26,662 nt of DNA. Origin: Solobacterium sp. (lineage in GTDB: Bacteria; Bacillota_I; Bacilli_A; Erysipelotrichales; Erysipelotrichaceae). A program made the position numbers and the translations under genes. Each line of letters opens with the position of its first letter. Position 1 is the first letter of the stretch. The DNA is taken from the NCBI GenBank assembly GCA_015256455.1, contig JABZMB010000014.1, positions 1-26,662 of the forward strand, given 5' to 3'. Positions 16,550-23,167 of this stretch are shown here, piece by piece. The notes below the pieces were generated by a model, which did no database searches, had not been told where the DNA came from, and saw only the letters and a list, made by a program, of their open reading frames with translations.

Positions 16550-16732
16550 TTATTTTCCTCTTCTTCTCGCTTTACGAGCAGCTTCGATCTTAAGCTTTCT
16601 CTTAACACCAGGCTTAACGTAGTACTCTCTCTTACGAGCTTCGGCGAGGGTTCCATTGCGGGATACCTGACGCTTGAAACGGCGTAGCGCATCATCCAAA
16701 TTCTCATTTTCCTTGAGGACGACTCTAGACAT
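16550..16732 (-). CDS. rpsU: 30S ribosomal protein S21
   Basis: S21 is a small, very basic 30S protein near the anti-Shine-Dalgarno end of 16S rRNA. The 60 residues match the family from MSRVVLKENENLDDALRRFK to the Arg/Lys-rich tail KARRRGK. The ATG is preceded by a G-rich GGGGGG Shine-Dalgarno site. It is monocistronic, with a strong promoter and its own terminator. It is not followed by the yqeY gene that often neighbours rpsU in Firmicutes. Confidence 0.97.
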   Translation of the reverse strand: MSRVVLKENENLDDALRRFKRQVSRNGTLAEARKREYYVKPGVKRKLKIEAARKARRRGK

Positions 16733-16767
16733 TCCTAACCCCCCTTTCTCTTTAATAAAGCATTAGT

Positions 16768-16796
16768 ATCATACCAAATCCCTTACACCATTGCAA
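16768..16796 (-). promoter_or_regulatory. rpsU promoter
   Basis: TTGCAA (16796-16791) and TATGAT (16773-16768) are 17 bp apart on the minus strand. The leader to the ATG is about 30 nt. Confidence 0.75.
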
Positions 16797-16851
16797 GATA
16801 TTTATACGATTATTACACAGGTTTTTTACGTAATTACAATATCAAATATCC

Positions 16852-16896
16852 TATCAAAAAGCAGATATATATTCATTTAGAAAAATATCTGCTTTT
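16852..16896 (-). terminator. Terminator of the CNNM-rsmE-murE-deoC operon
   Basis: The 12-bp arms 16885-16896 and 16857-16868 (AAAAGCAGATAT and its complement) form a perfect stem with a 16-nt loop, 27 nt after the deoC stop. The T-rich tail on the minus strand follows the second arm. The arms are A/T-flanked on both sides, so it could work in both directions. Confidence 0.75.
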
Positions 16897-16922
16897 ATGT
16901 TTATTTACTTTGTGAATATCAA

Positions 16923-17564
16923 TTATTCTTTAATTAATTCAACGCCTGCGGATGCTCCGATACGATCAGCACCTGCTTCTACCATCGCCTTAAAGTCTTC
17001 CTTCGTACGAACACCACCAGAAGCCTTTACCTTTAGACGATCACCAACTGTTTCCTTCATTAGTTTTACATCTTCGACTGTTGCGCCACCTGTTGAAAAA
17101 CCAGTAGATGTCTTAACGAAGTCAGCACCAGCTGCTTCCGCATTCTTACATGCGCGTACTTTTTCTTCATCCGTTAAAAGACATGTTTCAATAATTACTT
17201 TGAGTGTTATATTTCCACAAGCGTTCTTAATTTGACGAATTTCGTTAGTTACGTAGATATCATCATGGTCTTTTAGCTTACCAATATTGATTACCATATC
17301 TACTTCTTGGGCACCTTTTTCAATTGCGTCCTTTGTCTCAAAGACTTTTGCTTCTGTAGTCATTGCACCTAATGGGAAGCCTACTACAACACAAAGTTTT
17401 ACATCAGAACCTGCTAATGCTGCTTTGGCTGTCGGAATCCAACATGGGTTGATACATACTGACGCAAAATCATTTGCGACTGCTTCTTCACACAACTTTA
17501 TAATCTGATCACTTGTTGCGTTAGGTTTTAAAATTGTATGGTCGATATACTTACTCGGTTTCAT
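16923..17564 (-). CDS. deoC: Deoxyribose-phosphate aldolase
   Basis: DeoC splits 2-deoxyribose-5-phosphate into glyceraldehyde-3-phosphate and acetaldehyde in deoxynucleoside catabolism. The 213-residue TIM barrel is intact. Schiff-base Lys151 lies in FVKTSTGF, the proton-relay Lys180 in VKASGGVR, and Asp89 in EVDMVINIG. The ATG has a strong GGAGG site located inside the end of murE, and the two genes overlap by 14 nt. It is therefore in one operon with cell-wall gene murE, away from other nucleoside genes such as pdp or deoB. cdd, another nucleoside gene, is in a different operon. Confidence 0.97.
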   Translation of the reverse strand: MKPSKYIDHTILKPNATSDQIIKLCEEAVANDFASVCINPCWIPTAKAALAGSDVKLCVVVGFPLGAMTTEAKVFETKDAIEKGAQEVDMVINIGKLKDHDDIYVTNEIRQIKNACGNITLKVIIETCLLTDEEKVRACKNAEAAGADFVKTSTGFSTGGATVEDVKLMKETVGDRLKVKASGGVRTKEDFKAMVEAGADRIGASAGVELIKE

Positions 17565-19020
17565 CTAATCCTCCTTCATCACCAAAATAATATTTCTTCA
17601 ATACTTCATGGCAGATGACATCATCACCTTCATAGGGTTCACGTCCGAATTCACGCGCAATAAACTTTTCATTGCCTTTTCCTAATACCAAAATGGTATC
17701 TCCTTCAGAACATAGTTCTACTGACTGTCGAATCGCATCATAGCGATCTTCGATAATCACATAATTTTTATGATGTATTCCCTTCGCAATATCTTCTGCG
17801 ATTTCACGTACATTTTCACCACGTGAGTCATCTTCCGTTAGAATTATCATATCACAATAACGGTCTAATATCTCACCGAATATTGGACGCTTAGCAGTAT
17901 CACGTTTGCCGGCACTACCAGTAATTGCGATGATACGGCAATCCTTAGGTGTGATAGAAGATGCGTATTGGCATACCTTCTCTATACCATCCGCAGTATG
18001 CGCAAAGTCTACAATTAAACTAAATGGCTGGCCATCTTGGATACGCTCCATTCTACCTTCCACTTGGTTTAAGTGCTGAATATAACCTGCAATATCATCC
18101 ATGGATACACCCTTTTGATGTATTGCCGCAATCGCAGCCACAAGGTTATAGATATTAAATCGTGCAATCAGATTTGTCTCTAAACGATAATCTTGCTCAT
18201 TTACACGTAGGGTAAAGCGTGTGCTGTCCTTAAGTAAATGATAATCCGTTACACGATAATCAGCTTCATGATCAATGCCATAGGTAAATACCTTCGCTTG
18301 TGTATCTTGTACAATCTTCATACCACTAGGATCATCCACATTTACAATCGCAATGGCGTCTTCTTTTAGTTGATCAAAAAACTTCTTTTTCGCATTAAAG
18401 TAGTTTGTCATCGTACCATGATAATCTAAGTGATCATGGGTTAAGTTTGTAAAGATTGCAACATCGAAGTCTATCGCATCCAATCTTCCTTGATCAATTG
18501 CGATAGATGAAGCTTCATATGCACAGTTTTTAATACCTGCATCAAGCATATCTCTTAAAATACCATGAACTTCATCAATGTTTGGTGATGCGACAAGTGG
18601 TGGTAGTTTTACGTTGTTATACTCAATTGAAATTGTACCTACATACGCTGTTGGTTCAATTTGATTTAAGATATTCCGAATAATCCACGCAACAGATGAC
18701 TTACCATTTGTACCTGTAACACCATACATCGTCATGTGATGGCTAGGATAGTCATAGAAACTATCTGCGACTTGGTTAAAGACATGCACAACATCTTTTA
18801 CCTTGATGTATGTTACATCAGAATGATACTTTTCTAATACTTCACTATGTACGATAACAATTGCACCATTTTCAATCGCTTCATCAATATGTTCGTGTCC
18901 ATCACTCACAAGTCCCTTGACGCAGAAAAAGATAGAGTCTGGTCTCTTCTTGCGACTATCATCCATCAAACTCTTAATTTCAATATCTGGTACATTTTCA
19001 AAAAAATCTGTTAATTTCAT
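17551..19020 (-). CDS. murE: UDP-N-acetylmuramoyl-dipeptide ligase, MurE family (third-residue specificity uncertain)
   Basis: MurE adds the third amino acid to UDP-MurNAc-L-Ala-D-Glu. The 489 residues match the family. The P-loop is GVTGTNGKSS (100-109), THDHLDYHG is at 194-202, the candidate carbamylated lysine is K211 in FNAKKKFF, and the C-terminal domain has GSAGKRDTAKRP (368-379) and ILVLGKGNE. The substrate motif is where it differs. Meso-DAP enzymes carry DNPR; here the aligned residues are DDSR (397-400), with Pro lost and Asn replaced by Asp. The usual EVSSH also reads EASSI. The added residue cannot be assigned from the sequence and may be Lys or another amino acid. The ATG has AAAGGA 8 nt upstream. 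It lies 15 nt after rsmE and overlaps deoC. Confidence 0.92.
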   Translation of the reverse strand: MKLTDFFENVPDIEIKSLMDDSRKKRPDSIFFCVKGLVSDGHEHIDEAIENGAIVIVHSEVLEKYHSDVTYIKVKDVVHVFNQVADSFYDYPSHHMTMYGVTGTNGKSSVAWIIRNILNQIEPTAYVGTISIEYNNVKLPPLVASPNIDEVHGILRDMLDAGIKNCAYEASSIAIDQGRLDAIDFDVAIFTNLTHDHLDYHGTMTNYFNAKKKFFDQLKEDAIAIVNVDDPSGMKIVQDTQAKVFTYGIDHEADYRVTDYHLLKDSTRFTLRVNEQDYRLETNLIARFNIYNLVAAIAAIHQKGVSMDDIAGYIQHLNQVEGRMERIQDGQPFSLIVDFAHTADGIEKVCQYASSITPKDCRIIAITGSAGKRDTAKRPIFGEILDRYCDMIILTEDDSRGENVREIAEDIAKGIHHKNYVIIEDRYDAIRQSVELCSEGDTILVLGKGNEKFIAREFGREPYEGDDVICHEVLKKYYFGDEGGLDETE

Positions 19021-19035
19021 TTGTCTTATCCTTTA

Positions 19036-19767
19036 TTACAAAGTATTATCATGTGCTTCATTGAATTCACTAATGACAGCACATGCATACATCGCTGCTG
19101 TTTCTGCTCTTAGAATACGTCTTCCAAGTGTGATCGTTTCATATCCATTCTGCTTTAAAAACTCTACTTCCTCAGGCGCAAAACCACCTTCTGGTCCAAT
19201 TACAAATGTAATGGATTGTCCTGGTAACAACACTTCTGTCATAAACCTAGAATTAGAGTAGGCATTTTCGTATGGAAGAACGTTAATATCAGAACGATAC
19301 TTCGCAAGATCTTTTAGTTGCACAATTGGTGTAATTTCAGGTATACGATTACGTTTACACTGCTCTGCAGCTTCTTGTAGGATATCAATCCGACGTGCTT
19401 GTTGTTTATCTTCTTTGTCTTTTTTCGCACGTACGACACAACGCATTGACTCAAATGGCACAATACGTGTTACACCAAGTTCGCATGCCTTCTGTAACAC
19501 AAGTTCAAACTTTTCCTTGCGGATAAGTCCGATCGCAAGTGTAACTTCAACACCAATCTCGTTAATCCGTTCATCCTTCTCTAGGACCATTGCCACAAAG
19601 TCTTTTCCCTTGTTGTAGGCATCCGCAAAATACCCAATTCCATCATAAACTAATCGTATCTTTTCATGATGTAAACGAACAACATTCTTAGCATGATGTG
19701 CTTGGTCTTTATTAAAGATATATTCTTGACCTACCACAAGTGGTGTATCACTGAAGTATTGTTGCAT
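19036..19767 (-). CDS. rsmE: 16S rRNA (uracil-1498-N3)-methyltransferase RsmE
   Basis: RsmE methylates N3 of U1498 in 16S rRNA using SAM. It is a SPOUT-class enzyme of 243 residues. The N-terminal PUA-like part contains AHHAKNVVRLH. The SAM-binding knot has GPEGGF at 191-196 and LGRRILRAETA at 214-224. The ATG has a GGAGGG site. It lies 29 nt after the CNNM gene and 15 nt before murE in the same transcript. In many Firmicutes rsmE pairs with prmA instead, which is absent here. Confidence 0.96.
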   Translation of the reverse strand: MQQYFSDTPLVVGQEYIFNKDQAHHAKNVVRLHHEKIRLVYDGIGYFADAYNKGKDFVAMVLEKDERINEIGVEVTLAIGLIRKEKFELVLQKACELGVTRIVPFESMRCVVRAKKDKEDKQQARRIDILQEAAEQCKRNRIPEITPIVQLKDLAKYRSDINVLPYENAYSNSRFMTEVLLPGQSITFVIGPEGGFAPEEVEFLKQNGYETITLGRRILRAETAAMYACAVISEFNEAHDNTL

Positions 19768-19796
19768 AGTCCCTCCATAATCGAAAAGAAAACGAA

Positions 19797-21062
19797 TTAC
19801 TCGTCTTCTTTATCTGTTTCTGTTTCTTGAATTGTTACTTTAACTTGTAACACAGTTCTTTGGTCTGCTTCTGTAACAGTCACATGCAGATTCTTATAAT
19901 CAAATGACTCTCCAACCTCAGGGATATGACCAAGACGATAAATCACCCAACCAGAGATAGAGATATATCCTTCATCTTCATCATCATCTTCGATGTCAAA
20001 ACGATCAAACATATCATCCACTTCAGCATCACCTTTAATGAGGTAGGTTGTATCATTGATTTTTGTATAGAACTCTTCGACAATATCGTGTTCATCCCAA
20101 ATTTCACCAACGAGTTCTTCGATGATATCTTCAACAGTAATAATACCGTCTGTACCTCCAAACTCATCTAGGACAACCGCCATATGTGTCTTATTTGTTT
20201 GTAGTTTCTTTAATAATTGAGAAATCTTTGTATTTGGACTTGTATAAACAATCGGCTTTACAATCTTGCGTAAAGATGTTTGGTTGCGATAAATCAATTC
20301 ATAGAAATCCTTTTCATGAATCACACCAATGATATGGTCAATTGATGACTCATACACAGGTAAACGTGAATAAGAATTCAAACGATAAACTTCTTCAATC
20401 TTCTCAATTGGATCATTTATATCTACCGCAATAATATCTACACGCGGTGTAAATACATCCATAACTTCAAGATCATTAAACTCAATCGCTGCAGAAATCA
20501 AGTCAGACTCATGTTCTTCAAGGTCTCCATCCTTTTCTGCCTCATCTACCATCGTAATTAATTCATCAGCGATATCAGAATCATCTTCTTCAATATGAAT
20601 AACCTTACTTACAATCCATTGCCAACCTAACATCAACCATGTAATTGGTGTTAATAATACTTGTACAAACTTTACAAATCCAACTGTATACATCGCAACC
20701 TTTTCTGGAAATTGCTTTGCAAGTGACTTCGGTGTGATTTCACCAAAGACCAATACTAGGATTGTAATAACTGCCGTTGATACAGTTGGACCATTTGTAC
20801 CAACCCACATTGTAAATAACAATGTACCTACAGTCGCTGTAATAATGTTGACAACATTATTACCAATTAAAGCTGTGACTAAAAAACGATCAAAGTTTTC
20901 AAGAACTTTTAATACTTCTCCTGCCTTCTCTTCACCATCACTATACATATTTTTTAAGCGAATCTTACTCGCTACGGAATATGCTGTTTCTATAGCCGAA
21001 AAAAGACCCGAAAAGAAAACAAGCACAATAATCGCTAAAATATACTGTCCTGCTTGATTCAT
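19797..21062 (-). CDS. CNNM/CorC (HlyC) family membrane transporter, probable Mg2+ exporter or exchanger
   Basis: A 421-residue membrane protein with the full CNNM-CorC layout. The DUF21 transmembrane domain spans about 1-155, starting with a hydrophobic helix at 7-29 and including VFGEITPKSLA at 105-115. A CBS pair lies at about 200-320 (MDVFTPRVDI, MAVVLDEFGGTDGIITVEDI), and the CorC/HlyC C-terminal domain at 335-412. Members export or exchange Mg2+ or Co2+ and are often misnamed haemolysins; the substrate here is inferred. The ATG at 21062 overlaps the stop of a 24-codon upstream frame (ATGA). Its own Shine-Dalgarno site is weak (AGCGAG), so its translation is probably coupled to that leader frame. 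It is the first main gene of CNNM-rsmE-murE-deoC. Confidence 0.93.
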   Translation of the reverse strand: MNQAGQYILAIIVLVFFSGLFSAIETAYSVASKIRLKNMYSDGEEKAGEVLKVLENFDRFLVTALIGNNVVNIITATVGTLLFTMWVGTNGPTVSTAVITILVLVFGEITPKSLAKQFPEKVAMYTVGFVKFVQVLLTPITWLMLGWQWIVSKVIHIEEDDSDIADELITMVDEAEKDGDLEEHESDLISAAIEFNDLEVMDVFTPRVDIIAVDINDPIEKIEEVYRLNSYSRLPVYESSIDHIIGVIHEKDFYELIYRNQTSLRKIVKPIVYTSPNTKISQLLKKLQTNKTHMAVVLDEFGGTDGIITVEDIIEELVGEIWDEHDIVEEFYTKINDTTYLIKGDAEVDDMFDRFDIEDDDEDEGYISISGWVIYRLGHIPEVGESFDYKNLHVTVTEADQRTVLQVKVTIQETETDKEDE

Positions 21063-21133
21063 ATGCGGATCTCGCTTTCATTTGTCATATTAATACATAT
21101 ATTGCCTTCCGGCGGAACTGATGAACCCTCCAA
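21059..21133 (-). CDS. Putative leader peptide ORF upstream of the CNNM gene
   Basis: A 24-codon frame starts with TTG at 21133 and ends with a TGA that overlaps the CNNM start codon as ATGA. An AGGTGA Shine-Dalgarno match (21148-21143) lies 9 nt upstream of the TTG. A GTG at 21142 in the same frame would give 27 residues, but it abuts the Shine-Dalgarno site. The peptide starts MEGSSVPPEGN, with tandem CCG Pro codons followed by Glu, and ends in a Glu/Arg-containing tail. A promoter about 25 nt further upstream means the transcript begins with this leader. The function is unknown. A translational attenuator or coupling leader is possible by analogy with Pro-rich Mg2+ leader peptides of enterobacteria (mgtL type). 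It could instead be a chance frame. Confidence 0.45.
   Translation of the reverse strand: MEGSSVPPEGNICINMTNESEIRI
21104..21117 (-). other. GC-rich pair of mutually exclusive small hairpins in the CNNM leader
   Basis: Within an A/T-rich leader the minus strand reads TTCCGCCGGAAGGC. Either TTCC pairs with GGAA around GCC, or GCC pairs with GGC around a GGAA (GNRA-type) tetraloop. The stems are only 3-4 bp, so stability is doubtful. Confidence 0.3.
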
Positions 21134-21165
21134 AATAAACACTCACCTTTCTTACTAATGTTGGA

Positions 21166-21195
21166 ATTATACCACAATAGTGAAAAATCATGCAA
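21166..21195 (-). promoter_or_regulatory. Promoter of the CNNM-rsmE-murE-deoC operon
   Basis: TTGCAT (21195-21190) and a perfect TATAAT (21171-21166) are separated by 18 bp on the minus strand. The -35 lies within the hairpin that may end the preceding zinc-ribbon gene. Predicted start near 21159 gives a leader of about 97 nt, unusually long for this window. Confidence 0.7.
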
Positions 21196-21204
21196 TAAAG
21201 CATG
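21183..21204 (-). terminator. Weak terminator after the zinc-ribbon gene
   Basis: CATGC (21204-21200) and GCATG (21193-21189) form a 5-bp stem with a 6-nt loop, followed by ATTTTT on the minus strand. It is short, and its second arm doubles as the next promoter's -35. Confidence 0.4.
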
Positions 21205-21219
21205 GATTTACATTCGTGA

Positions 21220-21441
21220 TCACTTCTTTTTAAAAACATTCATCTTTACATGACAATGAGGACAAACAGGCTTTTCAAAACTAACAGTATATCCACATTC
21301 CGAACAGTCACACTTCGGTAAATAAACTATTCCGTTCACATTACTTTCATCAACACGTGTATGATGGATCCAATGCGGTAATCGTTTCTGTAAAGATGCC
21401 ATCGTCGATTCATTTTTATTCACTTTTACACCTGATGCCAT
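21220..21441 (-). CDS. Small zinc-ribbon protein of unknown function
   Basis: I do not recognise this 73-residue protein. Its C-terminal half holds five cysteines: Cys44 and Cys46 in KCDC, Cys49 in ECGY, and Cys60/Cys63 in CPHC. This is the spacing of a CxxC...CxxC zinc ribbon. The N-terminal half is charged, with a LPHWIHHTRVDES segment. The longest open frame begins with GTG at 21453, but that codon overlaps the Shine-Dalgarno site. ATG 21441 has AAAGGTGG 8 nt upstream and is preferred. A TATAAT box at 21470-21465 suggests its own promoter. It follows the terminator of the Nudix-like gene. The ribbon could be a nucleic-acid or protein-binding adaptor; no function can be assigned. Confidence 0.75.
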   Translation of the reverse strand: MASGVKVNKNESTMASLQKRLPHWIHHTRVDESNVNGIVYLPKCDCSECGYTVSFEKPVCPHCHVKMNVFKKK

Positions 21442-21464
21442 ATCGAAACCCACCTTTCATTATC

Positions 21465-21470
21465 ATTATA
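21465..21470 (-). promoter_or_regulatory. Candidate -10 box of the zinc-ribbon gene
   Basis: A perfect TATAAT lies about 24 nt before the ATG at 21441. No -35 hexamer is evident at the proper distance; TTCAAA is 21 bp upstream. Confidence 0.4.
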
Positions 21471-21499
21471 TCGAATAACATTTCCTACCTTTTTGAAAA

Positions 21500-21532
21500 G
21501 TATATGAAAAGTCGCATAGCGAATATGCGACT
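21500..21532 (-). terminator. Terminator after the Nudix-like gene
   Basis: The 9-bp arms 21532-21524 and 21518-21510 (AGTCGCATA and its complement) form a perfect stem with a 5-nt loop. A short TTTT tail follows on the minus strand. It lies 25 nt past the stop at 21558. Confidence 0.7.
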
Positions 21533-21557
21533 GTAAAATCTAATCTTTCATCAATTT

Positions 21558-22010
21558 TTAAAACTTTGGATAAACATCTTTTTCTATCATTTCAAATGGA
21601 TTCTTTTTAAAGTTCCAGCAGCCAACTTTACCACGATAGTAAAGCATGTTTTGAAGCATTTCATGTACAAGCGCATCCTTAACCATGAGCTTGGCATCCA
21701 TCTTATTAACCCACTTTACTTCTTGACTACTTCCATTTGCGATTAGTTCTCCACTTTCGTACTTACAGATAAAGTCTACATTTACATTATTAAATGTTAG
21801 ATCTTTATTAATTCCAACTAGATCAAGAATCATAACAGTCGCACCTGTTTCATCTAGTATGATACGTTCCATTGCATTTTGTAGAGATTCATGTTCTGCC
21901 ACAAATCCAGTCGGACATTCCCATCCACGGAAAGCATTTTTGACAAGTAATACCTCGTCATTTTCATTTACTACTAAGCCACTTACGGATACGTGATGAT
22001 TGTACTGCAT
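21558..22010 (-). CDS. Nudix-fold protein with degenerate Nudix box
   Basis: A 150-residue Nudix-fold protein; the fold is supported by an N-terminal strand region (VSVSGLVVNENDEVLLVKN) and a box beginning at Gly35. The consensus GX5EX7REUXEEXGU reads here as G35, E41, R49, I50, D53, E54, G56. The Glu after Arg, normally a metal ligand, is Ile, and the first Glu of EE is Asp. The preceding PGG reads PTG. Hydrolase activity may therefore be altered or lost; some Nudix proteins act as regulators or binding proteins. The C-terminal 40 residues contain a WNFKKNPFE segment I cannot place. A strong GGGGAGGT site precedes the ATG. The gene lies 56 nt after ftsZ behind a terminator and has no visible promoter, so it probably relies on read-through. 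Confidence 0.82.
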   Translation of the reverse strand: MQYNHHVSVSGLVVNENDEVLLVKNAFRGWECPTGFVAEHESLQNAMERIILDETGATVMILDLVGINKDLTFNNVNVDFICKYESGELIANGSSQEVKWVNKMDAKLMVKDALVHEMLQNMLYYRGKVGCWNFKKNPFEMIEKDVYPKF

Positions 22011-22036
22011 AGGTTACCTCCCCTTATTGTAGATAT

Positions 22037-22063
22037 GAAAAAAGAGGACATAAATGCCCTCTT
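22037..22063 (-). terminator. ftsZ terminator or attenuator
   Basis: AAGAGGGC (22063-22056) pairs with GTCCTCTT (22049-22042) around a 6-nt loop with one G-U pair. A TTTTTT run follows on the minus strand, 3 nt after the ftsZ stop region. The next gene has no obvious promoter, so partial read-through is likely. Confidence 0.7.
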
Positions 22064-22066
22064 AAA

Positions 22067-23149
22067 TTAACCTCTTCTAAAGAAACCAGGAATACTGTCG
22101 CTAGCGTCAGAAGATGAAGAACCAAATACAGCAGAGTCATCATTCTGTAATGAAACACCACTTGCTGGCTTTGTAGAAGGAGCAGCCTTCTTTTCTTCTT
22201 CCTTCTTAGGTTCAGACAATTCGAAACCTGTAGCGATAACAGAAACGATAATTGCATCGCCAATCTTGTCGTTAATAGCTACACCGAAGATGATATCGAT
22301 ATCATTACCAGCTGCTTCACGAATGAAGTCAACAGCTTCAGATGCATCGAATGCGGACATACTTGTACCACCAGTAACGTTGATAATTGCACTCTTTGCA
22401 CCAGCAATCTGTGCTTCTAGTAATGGAGATTGAATAGCGCGTGCTGCAGCTTCTCTAGCCTTGTCATCGCCATCAGCCATACCGATACCGAATAATGCGG
22501 AACCTTGACCTTCCATAACACTCTTAATATCTGCAAAGTCCAAGTTAATCATTGCTGGAACAGCAATCAAATCAGTAATTGTCTGTACGCCTTGACGTAA
22601 GATATTATCTGCTTCCTTGAACGCATCCTGGAATGGAATATGTCCAATTACTTCTAATACTTTATTATTAGAAATGATGATTAATGAGTCTACATACTCC
22701 TTGAGCTGTTCAAGACCCTGTTCAGCATTTCTTTCTCTTCTCTTACCTTCGAAATTGAATGGCTTAGTAACGATACCTACTGTTAAGCATCCAAGTTCCT
22801 TAGCAATCTTTGCGAATAATGGGGCTGCACCTGTACCAGTTCCACCACCCATACCTGCTGTAAGGAATACCATGTCGGCACCTTCCATAGATTTACGGAT
22901 TGCATCTTCGCTTTCTACAGCTGCCTTGCGTCCATTGTCTGGGTTACCACCAGCGCCAAGACCTTCTTTACCTAACTGAATCTTATTTGCAACTGGAGAA
23001 ATATCCATTGCCTGAAGATCAGTATTAGCGATATAGAATTCAACACCCTGCACGCCTTCCTGTACCATGCGGTTTACAGCGTTGCTACCTGCTCCGCCGA
23101 CACCAAATACCTTGATTTTTGCTACCTGGTTGTAAGTTAATTCTGCCAT
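22067..23149 (-). CDS. ftsZ: Cell division protein FtsZ
   Basis: FtsZ is the tubulin-like GTPase that forms the division ring. The 360-residue protein has GGAGSNAVNRM (18-28), the tubulin signature GGGTGTG at 101-107, and the T7-loop region NLDFADIKSVM. A short Ser/Asp-rich linker leads to the conserved C-terminal tail DSIPGFFRRG, which binds FtsA and other partners. The linker is short, making the protein about 20 residues shorter than Bacillus FtsZ. A GAGAGG site precedes the ATG. It follows ftsA by 18 nt and is followed by a terminator hairpin. Confidence 0.97.
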   Translation of the reverse strand: MAELTYNQVAKIKVFGVGGAGSNAVNRMVQEGVQGVEFYIANTDLQAMDISPVANKIQLGKEGLGAGGNPDNGRKAAVESEDAIRKSMEGADMVFLTAGMGGGTGTGAAPLFAKIAKELGCLTVGIVTKPFNFEGKRRERNAEQGLEQLKEYVDSLIIISNNKVLEVIGHIPFQDAFKEADNILRQGVQTITDLIAVPAMINLDFADIKSVMEGQGSALFGIGMADGDDKAREAAARAIQSPLLEAQIAGAKSAIINVTGGTSMSAFDASEAVDFIREAAGNDIDIIFGVAINDKIGDAIIVSVIATGFELSEPKKEEEKKAAPSTKPASGVSLQNDDSAVFGSSSSDASDSIPGFFRRG

Positions 23150-23167
23150 AACGTTTACCTCTCCAAT

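Noticed and set aside
16489..16707. 72-codon minus-strand frame overlapping rpsU
   Set aside because: It is out of frame with the certain rpsU gene, has no supporting ribosome site, and runs through the rpsU terminator.
21059..21160. A known Mg2+ (M-box) or Mn2+ (yybP-ykoY) riboswitch before the CNNM gene
   Set aside because: The leader is about 97 nt, shorter than an M-box, and I could not match conserved core segments of either class beyond a trivial GGTGAG. No intrinsic terminator lies between promoter and gene.
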